Shown: positions 1-13,686 of the stretch, one piece after another
Layout of the letters: every line of letters starts with the position of its first letter
How positions within the stretch are numbered: the stretch's first letter is position 1
Source of the DNA: Sphingobium naphthae
Lineage (GTDB): Bacteria > Pseudomonadota > Alphaproteobacteria > Sphingomonadales > Sphingomonadaceae
DNA: 64,000 nucleotides
Reading direction: 5' to 3'
Assembly: GCF_020782235.1 (NCBI RefSeq)
Contig: NZ_JAJGNO010000007.1
Coordinates: 186,001-250,000 of the forward strand
The notes under the pieces: generated by a model
Database searches by the model: none
Seen by the model: the letters and a program-made list of their open reading frames with translations, nothing else
Told to the model about the DNA's origin: nothing
Position numbers and translations under genes: made by a program

Positions 1-1
1 G

Positions 2-484
2 ATCGAGCTGGGACATATGCTCTTCGCGCGCGTGGTGCTGGAAGGCGCCATGACCGAAGCGGCGCGCATCTCGACCGCGTCGCTGGAAACCGCGGAGGCG
101 CAGCGCACCACGGTCATGGAAGAGAGCATCGAACAGGCGATGCGCTTCTTCCCCCTTGCAGCCGGAGCGCATGTCGGCGTGGAAACGACGGTCTACAGCG
201 ACTTCAGCAGCGCGCATCCCGAAACCTATGACGACGCCAACGAGAACGGCCAATTTGATCTGGGCGAAAACTTTGTCGACCGCAATGCGAACGGCAAATG
301 GGATGCCGCGTCGCCGATTTCGGGAACGCTCGGCGGGCCGGGGGACGTGGTGAGCTATACCGTCCACTTCCCCAAGCGCATCCTGTTCGGCTTTCTGGGC
401 ATGAACTGGCTGATGGGCGACCGCATCACGCTGAACGCGACCACGGTGGTGCGCAACGAATCCGTCGTGCGGAGGACGTCCTGA
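2..484 (+). CDS. TadE-like pilus assembly protein (5' end outside window)
   Basis: The reading frame is open from base 2, and its first residues (IELGHMLFARVVLEGAM) match the end of the N-terminal hydrophobic helix of TadE-family pseudopilins, so the true start lies upstream and the Met at base 17 is internal. TadE proteins are minor pilins of Flp/Tad tight-adherence pili and sit in the inner membrane. Positions about 75-100 of the visible protein are rich in Asp, Asn and Gly (DDANENGQFDLGENFVDRN), resembling a calcium-binding loop, which I have not seen as a general TadE feature. The stop codon overlaps the next start by one base (TGATG), so the two genes are probably translated together. 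Confidence 0.75.
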   Translation: MELGHMLFARVVLEGAMTEAARISTASLETAEAQRTTVMEESIEQAMRFFPLAAGAHVGVETTVYSDFSSAHPETYDDANENGQFDLGENFVDRNANGKWDAASPISGTLGGPGDVVSYTVHFPKRILFGFLGMNWLMGDRITLNATTVVRNESVVRRTS

Positions 485-1134
485 TGCGCATGCGCCGCTT
501 GCTGAAAGGGCTGGCGTCGGATCGGTCGGGCGTCGCGCTGATCGAATTCGGCCTTGCCTTGCCGCTGTTCCTGGGCTTCGTGCTCGCCGGCATCGAGATG
601 GCCAATTATGTCATGGCGAACAACCGCACCCAGCGCCTCGCCACCATGGCGGCCGACCTTGTCGCGCAGAGCGGCGCCGGGGCGATCGGCGCGAGCGAAG
701 CGCAGATTTACGACCTGTTTTCCGCCCTGGACCTGACGGCGCAGCCGTTCGATCTGCGCAACGATGGCCGCATCGTCATCACCGCGGTCAAGGGCACCGA
801 TCAGAATGCGGACAGCAAGGTCGAAAGCCGCATCCTGTGGCAGAGGTTCGACGGCCAATATGTCGTGACGCCCGAAGTGGGCTGCAATCAGACCACCAGC
901 CTCGCCACCCTGCCCGACAACCGGACGATGGCGCTGGACGAACTGCTGTTTCATGTCCAGGTCACCTATCGCTACCAGCCGATCTTCAGCAGCGTGCCGT
1001 TCCAGATGCTGTCGCTGCCGGTGGATTTTTCGCGGCATGCCATGTTTCGCGCCCGGTCGACCCAGTTCCAGACGCCGACCCCCGACACGGACTTTCCTCC
1101 CAAGACCAAATGCGCGTCCGTCACCGGGCTGTGA
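484..1134 (+). CDS. TadE/TadG-like pilus assembly protein
   Basis: A 216-residue protein. Residues about 15-40 read RSGVALIEFGLALPLFLGF, the TadE/TadG N-terminal signature: small residues, a conserved Glu, then a single hydrophobic helix. The rest is a soluble periplasmic domain with two cysteines (one near GCNQT, one near TKCAS) that could form a disulphide. The start at 484 was chosen because it gives this signature and overlaps the previous stop by one base. Together with the previous gene this is the distal end of a Flp/Tad pilus operon. It is probably a minor pilin rather than the larger TadG with a von Willebrand domain, since no MIDAS motif is seen. Confidence 0.75.
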   Translation: MRMRRLLKGLASDRSGVALIEFGLALPLFLGFVLAGIEMANYVMANNRTQRLATMAADLVAQSGAGAIGASEAQIYDLFSALDLTAQPFDLRNDGRIVITAVKGTDQNADSKVESRILWQRFDGQYVVTPEVGCNQTTSLATLPDNRTMALDELLFHVQVTYRYQPIFSSVPFQMLSLPVDFSRHAMFRARSTQFQTPTPDTDFPPKTKCASVTGL

Positions 1135-1136
1135 CG

Positions 1137-1168
1137 AAAAAAGGGCGGCCCCGACGGGACCGCCCTCT
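1137..1168. terminator. Bidirectional Rho-independent terminator
   Basis: Inverted repeat AGGGCGG (1142-1148) / CCGCCCT (1160-1166), preceded by AAAAAA and followed by TCTCT. It lies between the converging tad genes and pdhB and could end transcription from both sides. Confidence 0.7.
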
Positions 1169-1188
1169 CTGACTGGCTTGGAAGCCCT

Positions 1189-2568
1189 TTACTTGTAGCA
1201 GACCTTCTTGGCCGCTTCGACCACGCGGGCGGCGTCGATCAGCGCCGCCTTTTCCAGGTTGGCCGCATAGGGCAGCGGCACATCCTCATTGGTGACGCGC
1301 AGCACCGGGGCGTCGAGATCGTCGAAGCCCTTCTCCATCACGACCGCCGCGATTTCCGACGCGATCGAACAGGTCGGCCAGCCTTCCTCGACCACCACGA
1401 TGCGGTTGGTCTTCTTGAGGCTTTCGAGCACGGTGTCGGTGTCGAGCGGACGCAGCGTGCGCAGGTCGATGACTTCCGCGTCGATGCCCTCGCCCGCCAG
1501 CGTCTCGGCGGCTTCCAGCGCGACGCCGACGCCGATCGAATAGCTGACCAAGGTCACGTCCTTGCCCAGCTTCATGATCCGTGCCTTGCCGATCGGCAGG
1601 ACATAGTCGTCCAGCTTGGGCACATCGAAGCTGCGGCCATAGACCAGTTCATTTTCCAGGAAGACGACCGGGTCTTCGGACCGGATCGCCGCCTTCATCA
1701 GCCCCTTGGCGTCGGCCGCGTCATAGGGCGCGATCACGATCAGGCCGGGCACCGATGCATACCAGGGGCCGTAATTCTGGCTGTGCTGCGCGCCGACGCG
1801 GCTCGCCGCGCCATTGGGGCCGCGGAACACGATCGGGCAGCGCATCTGGCCGCCCGACATATAGTTGGTCTTGGCCGCCGAGTTGATGATGTGGTCGATC
1901 GCCTGCATGGCGAAGTTGAACGTCATGAACTCGATGACCGGACGCAAGCCGCCCATGGCCGCGCCCGTGCCGACGCCGGCAAAGCCATATTCGGTGATCG
2001 GCGTGTCGATGACGCGGCGGGGACCGAATTCGTCGAGCAGGCCCTGGGTGACCTTGTAGGCGCCCTGATATTCTGCGACTTCCTCGCCCATCACGAAGAC
2101 GCGCTCATCCTTGCGCATTTCCTCGGCCATGGCGTCGCGCAGCGCTTCGCGCACGGTCGTCTTGACGAATTCGGTGCCTTCGGGGATCGCGGGATCCTGC
2201 ACCGTCGCCTTGACCTCGGCGGCCAGCTTGGCGGTGCCGCTTTCGGCCTTCCTGGGCGCGTCGGGCGCCGCCTGCGGGGCGGCCGGGGGCGCGCTTTCCT
2301 CCGCCTTGGGCGCAGCCGCCTCGCCGCCCTCGCCCGCCATTTCGGCTATCACGGTGCCGACCTTCACGCCCTCGGTGCCCTCGGCGACCATGATCTTGCC
2401 GATCTTGCCTTCATCGACGGCTTCGAACTCCATCGTCGCCTTATCGGTCTCGATCTCGGCGAGGATGTCGCCGGACTTGACCTCATCGCCTTCCTTCACC
2501 AGCCACTTGGCCAGCGTGCCCTCTTCCATCGTCGGCGAGAGCGCCGGCATCTTGATTGCGATACCCAT
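1189..2568 (-). CDS. pdhB: Pyruvate dehydrogenase E1 component subunit beta, with N-terminal lipoyl domain
   Basis: A 459-residue protein. Residues 1-80 form a biotinyl/lipoyl domain with the lipoylation lysine at 43 in [11 protein letters not shown] Pro/Ala/Glu-rich linker follows, and from about residue 135 a transketolase-type E1-beta fold ([20 protein letters not shown]; later a transketolase C-terminal domain). With PdhA it decarboxylates pyruvate and transfers the acetyl group to the E2 lipoyl arm. A lipoyl domain fused to E1 beta is known from alphaproteobacteria such as Sinorhizobium. The start overlaps the pdhA stop by one base (TAATG), indicating translational coupling. E2 and E3 genes are not in this window. 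Confidence 0.95.
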   Translation of the reverse strand: MGIAIKMPALSPTMEEGTLAKWLVKEGDEVKSGDILAEIETDKATMEFEAVDEGKIGKIMVAEGTEGVKVGTVIAEMAGEGGEAAAPKAEESAPPAAPQAAPDAPRKAESGTAKLAAEVKATVQDPAIPEGTEFVKTTVREALRDAMAEEMRKDERVFVMGEEVAEYQGAYKVTQGLLDEFGPRRVIDTPITEYGFAGVGTGAAMGGLRPVIEFMTFNFAMQAIDHIINSAAKTNYMSGGQMRCPIVFRGPNGAASRVGAQHSQNYGPWYASVPGLIVIAPYDAADAKGLMKAAIRSEDPVVFLENELVYGRSFDVPKLDDYVLPIGKARIMKLGKDVTLVSYSIGVGVALEAAETLAGEGIDAEVIDLRTLRPLDTDTVLESLKKTNRIVVVEEGWPTCSIASEIAAVVMEKGFDDLDAPVLRVTNEDVPLPYAANLEKAALIDAARVVEAAKKVCYK

Positions 2569-3644
2569 TAATATTGCTCCACCAGCACGTCGGTATAGAG
2601 TTCAGCCATATCCGGTTCGGGCGAGGTTTCGGCGAAATCGGCCGCCTCGCTCACGGTCTTGCGAATGTCCTGGTCGATGACCTTGATCTCGTCCTCGCTG
2701 ACGCCGGCCTCGATCAGATATTTCTTCACGCCCTCGATCGGATCGCTGTTGTCGCGCATGGACTGCACTTCCTCGCGCGAACGATATTTGGCCGGGTCGG
2801 ACATGGAGTGGCCGCGATAGCGGTAGGTCTTCATTTCCAGCAGGATCGGGCCGTTGCCGCCCTGCACCCATTTGAGCGCTTCCTCGGTCGCGCCGCGCAC
2901 GGCGAGCACATCCATGCCGTTGACCTGAAGCCCCGGGATGCGGAAGCTTTCGCCGCGGCGATACAGCTGATCCTCGGACGAGGCGCGGTTGACGCTGGTG
3001 CCCATGGCATATTGGTTGTTCTCGATCACGAAGATGATCGGCAGCTTCCACAGCTCGGCCATGTTGAAGGCTTCATAGACCTGGCCCTGGTTGGCCGCGC
3101 CGTCGCCGAAATAGGCGACGCACACGCCGCCATCGTCGTTATACTTGTGCGCGAAGCCCAGGCCCGCGCCCAGCGACACCTGCGCGCCGACGATGCCGTG
3201 GCCGCCGTAGAATTTATGTTCGACGCTGAACATGTGCATCGAACCGCCCTTGCCGCGCGAAATGCCGGCTTCGCGGCCGGTCAGTTCGGCCATGATGACC
3301 TTGGGGTCGATGCCGTAAGCGAGCATGTGGCCATGGTCGCGATAGCCGGTGATGACGCTGTCCTTGCCGGGCTTGAGCGCCGACTGGATGCCGACCGCGA
3401 CCGCTTCCTGACCGATATAGAGGTGGCAGAAGCCGCCGATCAGGCCCAGGCCATATAACTGGCCGGCCTTTTCCTCGAAGCGGCGGATGAGAACCATCTG
3501 CCGGTAAAATTCCAGCAGCTCTTCCTTGCTGGCCTCATAATCGGTGGGCGTTTCGGGGCGCGGCCGATTATGGTCCGCTCCGGCGGCGGGTGCAGCCGCC
3601 TGTGCCTTTGCACTCGAAGCACGCGGCGTCGTTGGTTTCGCCAA
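2568..3644 (-). CDS. pdhA: Pyruvate dehydrogenase E1 component subunit alpha
   Basis: A 358-residue protein from a TTG start at 3644. An AAGGAT Shine-Dalgarno-like sequence sits about 8 bases upstream, and the protein then begins [10 protein letters not shown] as related PdhA proteins do; the frame is open further upstream but with unconvincing sequence. The E1-alpha fold is clear: [12 protein letters not shown] near residue 50, GYRDHGH, and the thiamine diphosphate/Mg motif [15 protein letters not shown] about residue 200, ending in ENNQYAMG. The phosphorylation-loop-like [11 protein letters not shown] is present. It forms the alpha2beta2 E1 with PdhB and is the first gene of a pdhA-pdhB operon. 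The 17-bp palindrome upstream (3699-3715) may control it. Confidence 0.93.
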   Translation of the reverse strand: MAKPTTPRASSAKAQAAAPAAGADHNRPRPETPTDYEASKEELLEFYRQMVLIRRFEEKAGQLYGLGLIGGFCHLYIGQEAVAVGIQSALKPGKDSVITGYRDHGHMLAYGIDPKVIMAELTGREAGISRGKGGSMHMFSVEHKFYGGHGIVGAQVSLGAGLGFAHKYNDDGGVCVAYFGDGAANQGQVYEAFNMAELWKLPIIFVIENNQYAMGTSVNRASSEDQLYRRGESFRIPGLQVNGMDVLAVRGATEEALKWVQGGNGPILLEMKTYRYRGHSMSDPAKYRSREEVQSMRDNSDPIEGVKKYLIEAGVSEDEIKVIDQDIRKTVSEAADFAETSPEPDMAELYTDVLVEQY

Positions 3645-3698
3645 GGCTCTTATCCTTTTGCGTGGGTAGGATGGAAGGAAGGCCGATATAGCGATAGC

Positions 3699-3715
3699 GT
3701 TGCATATATTGCAAC
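3699..3715. promoter_or_regulatory. Candidate operator upstream of pdhA
   Basis: Inverted repeat GTTGCA (3699-3704), spacer TATAT, TGCAAC (3710-3715), 55 bases upstream of the pdhA start. On the minus strand TTGCAA, an 18-base gap and TATATC resemble -35 and -10 boxes, so a protein bound here would cover the -35. The regulator is not identifiable from sequence. Confidence 0.45.
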
Positions 3716-3885
3716 TGCGGACGCTGGGGAATCCGGCCATAACCAATAGCTGACAGGGTAAATTTATGCCCCGCCGCGTGCCTCCCGGTCTGGCTTTCGG
3801 AAGGCACGGCAGCAAAATTGCCGGACGGGTGTTCCAGGCGCAAATTCCTTGCGCGGTCCGGGCGGCGAATGCGGACTCGCGGCGC

Positions 3886-4197
3886 TCAGTTGAGCGGCAC
3901 GATCACTTCGTCATGATGGATGACGCCGAGCTGGCGCCGGACCAGTTCGTCCGCCAGATCCGGATCGACCCGGCGCGGATCGAGCGCCTCCACCCGGTTG
4001 CGCAGGTCCGCGCGCGCCTGCTGCGTCTTCTTCAGCTCCAGCTTCGCGCTGCGCAACTGGCGCGTATAGTCGCCCCAGGCAAGCACGCCGTTGGAGCCCA
4101 GCACGACATAGCCGGCGAAGGACAACAGCAGCATCAACGCGATCGCCGGCCCGAAGGCCGACGCCAGCAACAGTCTGAGTTTCGCGATATGCGCCAT
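3886..4197 (-). CDS. ftsB: FtsB/DivIC-like septum formation initiator
   Basis: A 103-residue bitopic membrane protein. After a short basic N-terminus (MAHIAKLRL) comes one hydrophobic segment at about residues 12-34 (AIALMLLLSFAGYVVLG), then a charged heptad-like region (TRQLRSAKLELKKTQQARADLRNRVEAL) typical of the FtsB coiled coil, and a C-terminal DELVRRQLGVIHHDEVIV. FtsB joins FtsL and FtsQ in the divisome and activates septal peptidoglycan synthesis. The start at 4197 leaves the transmembrane helix where expected; an upstream Met at 4248 would add 17 residues of unlikely sequence overlapping the hairpin. It lies downstream of eno on the same strand, a neighbourhood known from many proteobacteria. 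Confidence 0.8.
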   Translation of the reverse strand: MAHIAKLRLLLASAFGPAIALMLLLSFAGYVVLGSNGVLAWGDYTRQLRSAKLELKKTQQARADLRNRVEALDPRRVDPDLADELVRRQLGVIHHDEVIVPLN

Positions 4198-4221
4198 GGC
4201 TTTACTGGAATCACAGCCAAA

Positions 4222-4261
4222 GGCCGGCCGCAAGCGAAAAATCGCCAACTTGCGACCGGCC
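4222..4261 (-). terminator. Strong hairpin between eno and ftsB
   Basis: Arms GGCCGGCCGCAAG (4222-4234) and CTTGCGACCGGCC (4249-4261), one mismatch in 13. Read from eno, the stem is followed only by TTTGG rather than a proper U tract, so it may attenuate read-through into ftsB rather than stop it completely. Confidence 0.55.
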
Positions 4262-4288
4262 GATCATTTTGGCCTCAAAAGCCTTGAT

Positions 4289-6424
<2,136 letters not shown>

Positions 6425-6449
6425 TCATTCCCGCGTAGCGGAGGGTAAT

Positions 6450-6839
6450 TTGATCGAACAGCCAGCGGAAACGGCAATCGCGCCGCACACCGACGGGGCG
6501 GAAGAGGCTGCGCGCGAGGACAGCGTGCGCGACGCGTTCACGCGCCTCTATGCCGACGCCCGGGCCTATGCGGCGGCCGAGGCGGAAAAGCAGAAGCTGC
6601 GCGCCGGCATCGTCGCGACCGGCGTGCGCAACGCGGCGATATTGGGCGTCATCGCCTTTGTTCTGCTGTTTGCCAGCATCGTCGCACTGCTTGTCGGACT
6701 GATCCATGTGCTGGAACCCCTCATCGGGCCGCTGGGCGCGACGCTGGCGGTCTTCGGCGCGGGACTGGTGATCACGATCATCCTCGCGCTGCTGGCCAAG
6801 GGGTGCATCACCCGCATGAAGAAGGCGATCGCGCCATGA
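6450..6839 (+). CDS. Holin-like membrane protein (DUF1469/phage holin family)
   Basis: A 129-residue protein starting at TTG 6450 behind GAGGG. A charged N-terminal half (DAFTRLYADARAYAAAEAEKQKLR) is followed by two hydrophobic helices at about 63-88 and 97-118 (NAAILGVIAFVLLFASIVALLVGLI; LGATLAVFGAGLVITIILALLA) and a short basic tail. This matches the small cellular proteins annotated as putative Actinobacteria holin-X/DUF1469. There are no phage genes around it, so a lysis role is unlikely; a membrane or envelope role is more probable. Its stop overlaps the next start by four bases (ATGA). Confidence 0.7.
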   Translation: MIEQPAETAIAPHTDGAEEAAREDSVRDAFTRLYADARAYAAAEAEKQKLRAGIVATGVRNAAILGVIAFVLLFASIVALLVGLIHVLEPLIGPLGATLAVFGAGLVITIILALLAKGCITRMKKAIAP

Positions 6840-7177
6840 CGCCGCAGGAAAGCGCCTATCGCGCCGCGATCGCCCATGCCGACGCGCAGCGCGCGCGCCT
6901 CAAGGAGAGCGCGCAGGCCGCCAAGGCGCGCATCGCGCCGGCCCGGTTGAAGCAGGACGCCAAGGACAAGGTTTCGGCCACCGCGCTGGACGGCGTCGCC
7001 TATGTCGGCGCCAAGGTGCAGCAGCGGCCGATCGCGGTCGCGGCGGCGGCCGGCGGGCTCGGACTCTTTCTGGCGCGTCGCCCGATCGGGGCACTTTTGT
7101 GCCGGCTGTACGTTCGCTTCAGGGACAGGGACATCGATCCCCAGGACATCGACAATTCGGAGACTGATGATGGCTGA
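6836..7177 (+). CDS. Small Ala-rich membrane-associated protein, unknown function
   Basis: A 113-residue protein. The first 60 residues are helical, Ala/Lys/Arg-rich and acidic-basic mixed (RARLKESAQAAKARIAPARLKQDAKDKV). Residues about 66-90 contain RPIAVAAAAGGLGLFLARRPIGALL, which could be a membrane hairpin or one helix, followed by an Asp-rich tail (DRDIDPQDIDNSETDD). I do not recognise a named domain. Overlap of start and previous stop (ATGA), and the downstream gene beginning before this one ends, place it in the operon 6450-7745. Confidence 0.6.
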   Translation: MTPQESAYRAAIAHADAQRARLKESAQAAKARIAPARLKQDAKDKVSATALDGVAYVGAKVQQRPIAVAAAAGGLGLFLARRPIGALLCRLYVRFRDRDIDPQDIDNSETDDG

Positions 7178-7745
7178 CATTCGCGCACAGATTTCCCGCG
7201 CTCGGGAAGCCGCCAACGATGCGGCGACCAGCGCATCCGACCGTATCAAGGAAAGCAGCGGCAAGGCGCGCGAAAGCGCGGGCGAGCTGATCCAGACGAG
7301 CCGCGAGAAGGCGAGCGACGCCTATGCCGACGCGCGCGACAAGACGCAGCGCGCAGCGACCCGCGCCAATCAGATCGTGCAGGACCATCCCGTCATGGCC
7401 GTTGCGGGCGCCGTCGCCGCCGGCGCCCTGGTCGCCTGGATGTTCCCCAAGAGCCGCCGCGCGATGAAGGCGCTGCCAGGCCTGGCCACCGCCGCGGGCG
7501 CGCAGATCCTCGAAGCCGCCGTCGCCGCGCGCGCCGCCGCTGCCGAGGGCGCGGAGAGCGTGAAGCACAAGGCGAGCGATGCTCTGCACGCGGCGGGCGA
7601 CGCCGCCTCCAGCGCCAAGGCGAATGTCGCGGCGGCCGACCTCAGCGCCAAGGCGACGAAGCTGGCAGATGACGTCACCGCGCTGGTCGCGGCCAAGGTC
7701 GATGCGATCAGCGATGCGGTCAAGGCGCGGTTGCCCAAAAGCTAA
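7170..7745 (+). CDS. DUF883/YtxH-like amphipathic protein
   Basis: About 191 residues. The N-terminal half is a long Ala/Ser/Lys/Arg amphipathic helix (REAANDAATSASDRIKES; REKASDAYADARDKTQRAATR) followed by VQDHPVMAVAGAVAAGALVAWMFPKSRR, a membrane segment in the DUF883 style. A second amphipathic region follows (AAEGAESVKHKASDALHAAG). Such apolipoprotein-like repeats also occur in phasins and late-embryogenesis-like proteins. Met codons at 7167 and 7170 are both possible; GGAG at 7159-7162 fits 7170 better. It overlaps the previous gene by eight bases in another frame. Confidence 0.6.
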   Translation: MADIRAQISRAREAANDAATSASDRIKESSGKARESAGELIQTSREKASDAYADARDKTQRAATRANQIVQDHPVMAVAGAVAAGALVAWMFPKSRRAMKALPGLATAAGAQILEAAVAARAAAAEGAESVKHKASDALHAAGDAASSAKANVAAADLSAKATKLADDVTALVAAKVDAISDAVKARLPKS

Positions 7746-7849
7746 TCGCGATTGCGTCAAACGCAATCGTGCGGCCGGCGCCTCTTCTTGGCGGATCGCG
7801 GGGACGATGCTAAGGCTCCGCGATCATCCAAAGGAGAACAGATAACGCC

Positions 7850-8083
7850 ATGAGCAAAATGCATCTGGTGATGGGCGGTCGCGTCAAGGATCCGCAGACG
7901 CTGGAATTTCAGGACCTGACCCAGGTCGATCTGGTCGGCGTCTATCCCGACTATGCCTCGGCCGAAAAGGCCTGGCGCGGCGCGGCGCAGCGCACGGTGG
8001 ACGATGCCGAAATGCGCTATGTCATCGTGCACCTGCATCGCCTGCTGGAACCCGAATTGCCGGGCGCGGGGCAGCCGGCCTGA
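7850..8083 (+). CDS. DUF4170 domain-containing protein
   Basis: A 77-residue soluble protein that fills the DUF4170 family end to end: MHLVMGGRVKDPQTLEFQDL, LVGVYPDYASAEKAWRGAAQ, RTVDDAEMRYVIVHLHRLL. The family is common in alphaproteobacteria and has no established function that I know of. AAGGAG lies about 12 bases before the ATG. It stands alone between the membrane-protein cluster and the minus-strand rhomboid gene. Confidence 0.85.
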   Translation: MSKMHLVMGGRVKDPQTLEFQDLTQVDLVGVYPDYASAEKAWRGAAQRTVDDAEMRYVIVHLHRLLEPELPGAGQPA

Positions 8084-8407
8084 CGCCCTGCCCCACGGAA
8101 CCGCCAGCCTCTGTCGATATGCTCCTGCGAGGCAGGCATTGGATCGAGGCGGCGGAGCCGGGCTCCTGGCCTTGCGGGAGCCGTTTTCAAGATCGTCGAA
8201 GGACGGTAGCAGGCCAGTGGCAATTGGCGCCGGTGGCTGAGCATGCGATGCGCCCGCCTACAGGCGCTGACGGTCTACACTCCGCGCGTCCCAAACTTAA
8301 CGACAGCACCGCCTGAGCCACCCGACTCCGTGCTCCTGCGCAGGCAGGAGCCCAGTGGAGAGCGCAAATCTAGCGCCTCCTCCCGAGCAGGCGCACCGCC
8401 CCTTTCC
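8084..8407. repeat. Non-coding spacer with REP-like inverted repeats
   Basis: About 324 bases without a convincing gene. GCTCCTGCGCAGGCAGGAGC (8333-8352) is a near-perfect inverted repeat set in a longer imperfect stem (ACTCC...GGAGT). GCTCCTGCGAGGCAGG near 8119 is a related, degraded copy, and GGGAGCCGTTTTC near 8172 could act as a weak terminator. No promoter was recognised. Confidence 0.5.
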
Positions 8408-9067
8408 TCACTGCACGGCGCGCGGTTTTTTCCGGAAGCGCCAGCGCAGGAGCGGGCGCGTCAGGGCGAGGCCTGCGAGGAAGCCGCCGATATGCGCGGC
8501 GATGGCGATCTGGCCCAGGTCGCCGACCCCGCCGGAGGTCGCGACCCCGATCATCAACTGGATCGCGATCCAGCCCGCGGCCAGCCACAGCACGCGCACA
8601 AGATTGGCCGACAGCGGCCCCACCTTGCGCACCTGTTGCTGGCTGTAGAGCAGCGAATAGGTGGCGATGATGGCGGAAATGGCGCCGCTCGCCCCCACCA
8701 TCGGGTTGGTCGAGCCCGGATCGACCAGCCATTGCGCCAGGCATGCGGCGTAGGCGCCGACGCCATAAAGCGCCAGCGTGCCGCTCCACCCCAGCACATG
8801 TTCGACCTGCCGGCCGCAAAAGACCAGCATCAGCATGTTGAAGCCGATATGCAGCCACCCGGCATGCACCAGCGTGCAACTGAGCGGCGTCAGCCAGGCC
8901 GGAACCGCCGCCATGCCGGCGAGGAGGTCGGGATCGCCGATGCGCGCCGGGATGAAGCCCGCCATGATCGCGGCGTCATCCACCCGGTTGGCGAGGATGA
9001 GCAGCAGGAAGGCGGCGAAACTGATCGCCGCCAGCGCGTTGGTGGCCCGGCCCGTCGGCAGACGCAC
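8408..9067 (-). CDS. Rhomboid family intramembrane serine protease
   Basis: A 219-residue membrane protein with six hydrophobic segments. Rhomboid hallmarks are present: HAGWLHIGFNMLML (the conserved HxxxxHxxxN helix), GASGAISAIIATY carrying the catalytic serine, and AAHIGGFLAGLAL carrying the catalytic histidine. It should cleave membrane proteins inside the bilayer; substrates are unknown. It ends about 20 residues after the last helix in a basic tail (RWRFRKKPRAV). It follows greA on the same strand with a four-base gap. Confidence 0.88.
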   Translation of the reverse strand: MRLPTGRATNALAAISFAAFLLLILANRVDDAAIMAGFIPARIGDPDLLAGMAAVPAWLTPLSCTLVHAGWLHIGFNMLMLVFCGRQVEHVLGWSGTLALYGVGAYAACLAQWLVDPGSTNPMVGASGAISAIIATYSLLYSQQQVRKVGPLSANLVRVLWLAAGWIAIQLMIGVATSGGVGDLGQIAIAAHIGGFLAGLALTRPLLRWRFRKKPRAVQ

Positions 9068-9071
9068 GGCG

Positions 9072-9548
9072 TCAGATGAACTCGATCTTGTCGACCAGGT
9101 AGAATTTGTCGCCCGATGGGACCGAAACCTCGACCTCGTCGCCGACTTCGCGGCCGATCAGCGCCCGGCCGAGCGGGCTGGAATAGCTGATCATGCCGGC
9201 CTTGGCGTCGGCTTCGGCCTGGCCCACGATCTGATATTTCACCGGCTTGTCGTCCTCGTCCAGCAAGGTCACGGTCGTGCCGAAGACGATCTTGTTGCCC
9301 GACAGGGTCGTGGGGTCGATCACTTGGGCGCGCGACAGCTTGTCCTCCAGGTCGGAGATGGTCGCTTCGACCTGGCCCTGCCGTTCCTTGGCGGCATGAT
9401 ATTCCGCATTTTCCGACAGGTCGCCATGCGCACGGGCTTCCTCGATGGCGTCCACGATCAGCGGCCGTTCGGCCTTCAGTTCGCGGAGCTGCGCATTGAG
9501 CTTGTCATAGCCCATTTGCAGCATCGGCATCTTTTCGACGGTCGCCAT
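9072..9548 (-). CDS. greA: Transcription elongation factor GreA
   Basis: A 158-residue protein of normal GreA length. The N-terminal coiled coil carries the tip acidic motif [17 protein letters not shown]; the C-terminal FKBP-like domain ends [22 protein letters not shown]...[10 protein letters not shown]. GreA rescues backtracked RNA polymerase by stimulating transcript cleavage. The start at 9548 was chosen because [17 protein letters not shown] matches the family start and AAGGA lies about nine bases upstream; the Met at 9614 would add 22 unrelated residues. It lies 81 bases downstream of carB on the same strand. Confidence 0.95.
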   Translation of the reverse strand: MATVEKMPMLQMGYDKLNAQLRELKAERPLIVDAIEEARAHGDLSENAEYHAAKERQGQVEATISDLEDKLSRAQVIDPTTLSGNKIVFGTTVTLLDEDDKPVKYQIVGQAEADAKAGMISYSSPLGRALIGREVGDEVEVSVPSGDKFYLVDKIEFI

Positions 9549-9629
9549 TCCTGTAAATCCTTCGTCAAAACTTCCCTTTGGCGGCCCCGTCATGGAGCCG
9601 CCCCGCAGCGTCATTCCTTGTGCAGGGGA

Positions 9630-12964
<3,335 letters not shown>

Positions 12965-12965
<1 letters not shown>

Positions 12966-13324
12966 TAGGACCCCGGCTTAAAGAGTGCGATTACAGAGAC
13001 AACGAAAGCGGCGAACGCGATCCAATCAGAACGAGAAACGGATTTGATGCGGCCTAAAAAGCTGCGCTCCTTCCAATTTTGCGTTAACAATAAGGCCGCT
13101 TGATCTAGGCTAAAATGAATTGAATTTTGGCCATTTTCCGAAACTTCAATCAAATTACCTAGACCTGCCTTCTGCCATGACTGCGCCACTCGTTTCAGTT
13201 CTTCAGTTGAAAGCTTGGGCGCGAGGTCCGAAACTGAAGGAAAAGGGTTTGTATTTCGCTTAGCCCACCGCGTTGCCTTCCTTAGCAATCGGGGCTGCTC
13301 GATATTAGGCTCAAATTCAATCAA
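12965..13324 (-). CDS. Small membrane-anchored protein of unknown function between carA and carB
   Basis: A 119-residue reading frame starting at TTG 13324 that overlaps the RraB-like stop by three bases and touches the carB start by one. It is mostly hydrophilic ([54 protein letters not shown]) with one C-terminal hydrophobic segment ([16 protein letters not shown]) ending four residues later, so it is probably tail-anchored. Base composition is visibly more AT-rich than in carA or carB, suggesting recent acquisition. No family is recognised. The start is uncertain and expression would depend on coupling to the upstream gene. Confidence 0.5.
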
Positions 13325-13686
13325 TGCACGCCCCCTTGAGCCTCGCAGCCCCAGCCGTCATATTCGACGCCGCAGAGGATTTCGATCTGGAGGCATTTGC
13401 GGGTCAGCGCGCGGATCGAGGCTTCGTCGACCGGCTGCACGCATTCCAGGAACAGGTACAGGTCGCCGTCCTCATCCTCTTCCCGGTCCAGTTCGACGAA
13501 GCCGAACTGGCTCGCGATGGTCAGCACCCGATCGAAATCCTGTTCGCTGCCCCGGAAGCTGACGTCGACCGGCCGCGCGATCTTCGCCACGTCGCCATTG
13601 GCGGCGAGGTTGGCGAGGACTTCGCGGTCCGCCTCCCACTCTGCAGCCAGGCGCGCTTCGTCGACGGGGGGCAGGTTCTGGCTCAC
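13321..13686 (-). CDS. RraB-like ribonuclease E inhibitor family protein
   Basis: A 121-residue acidic protein starting at GTG 13686, which overlaps the carA stop by four bases (GTGA). It has the RraB/DUF695-type layout: EADREVLANLAANGDVAKIARPVDVSF, then SEQDFDRVLTIASQFGFVEL, an acidic stretch DREEDEDGDLYLFLE, and a C-terminal LTRKCLQIEILCGVEYDGWGCE. RraB binds RNase E and modulates RNA decay in Escherichia coli; whether this homologue does is inferred from family only. The open frame continues upstream inside carA but is not coding there. Placement inside a car operon is unusual. Confidence 0.65.
   Translation of the reverse strand: MSQNLPPVDEARLAAEWEADREVLANLAANGDVAKIARPVDVSFRGSEQDFDRVLTIASQFGFVELDREEDEDGDLYLFLECVQPVDEASIRALTRKCLQIEILCGVEYDGWGCEAQGGVH

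Noticed and set aside
6450-6839. Possible prophage lysis gene (holin)
   Set aside because: No phage genes nearby; the family is common on bacterial chromosomes and the gene is coupled to cellular membrane-protein genes.
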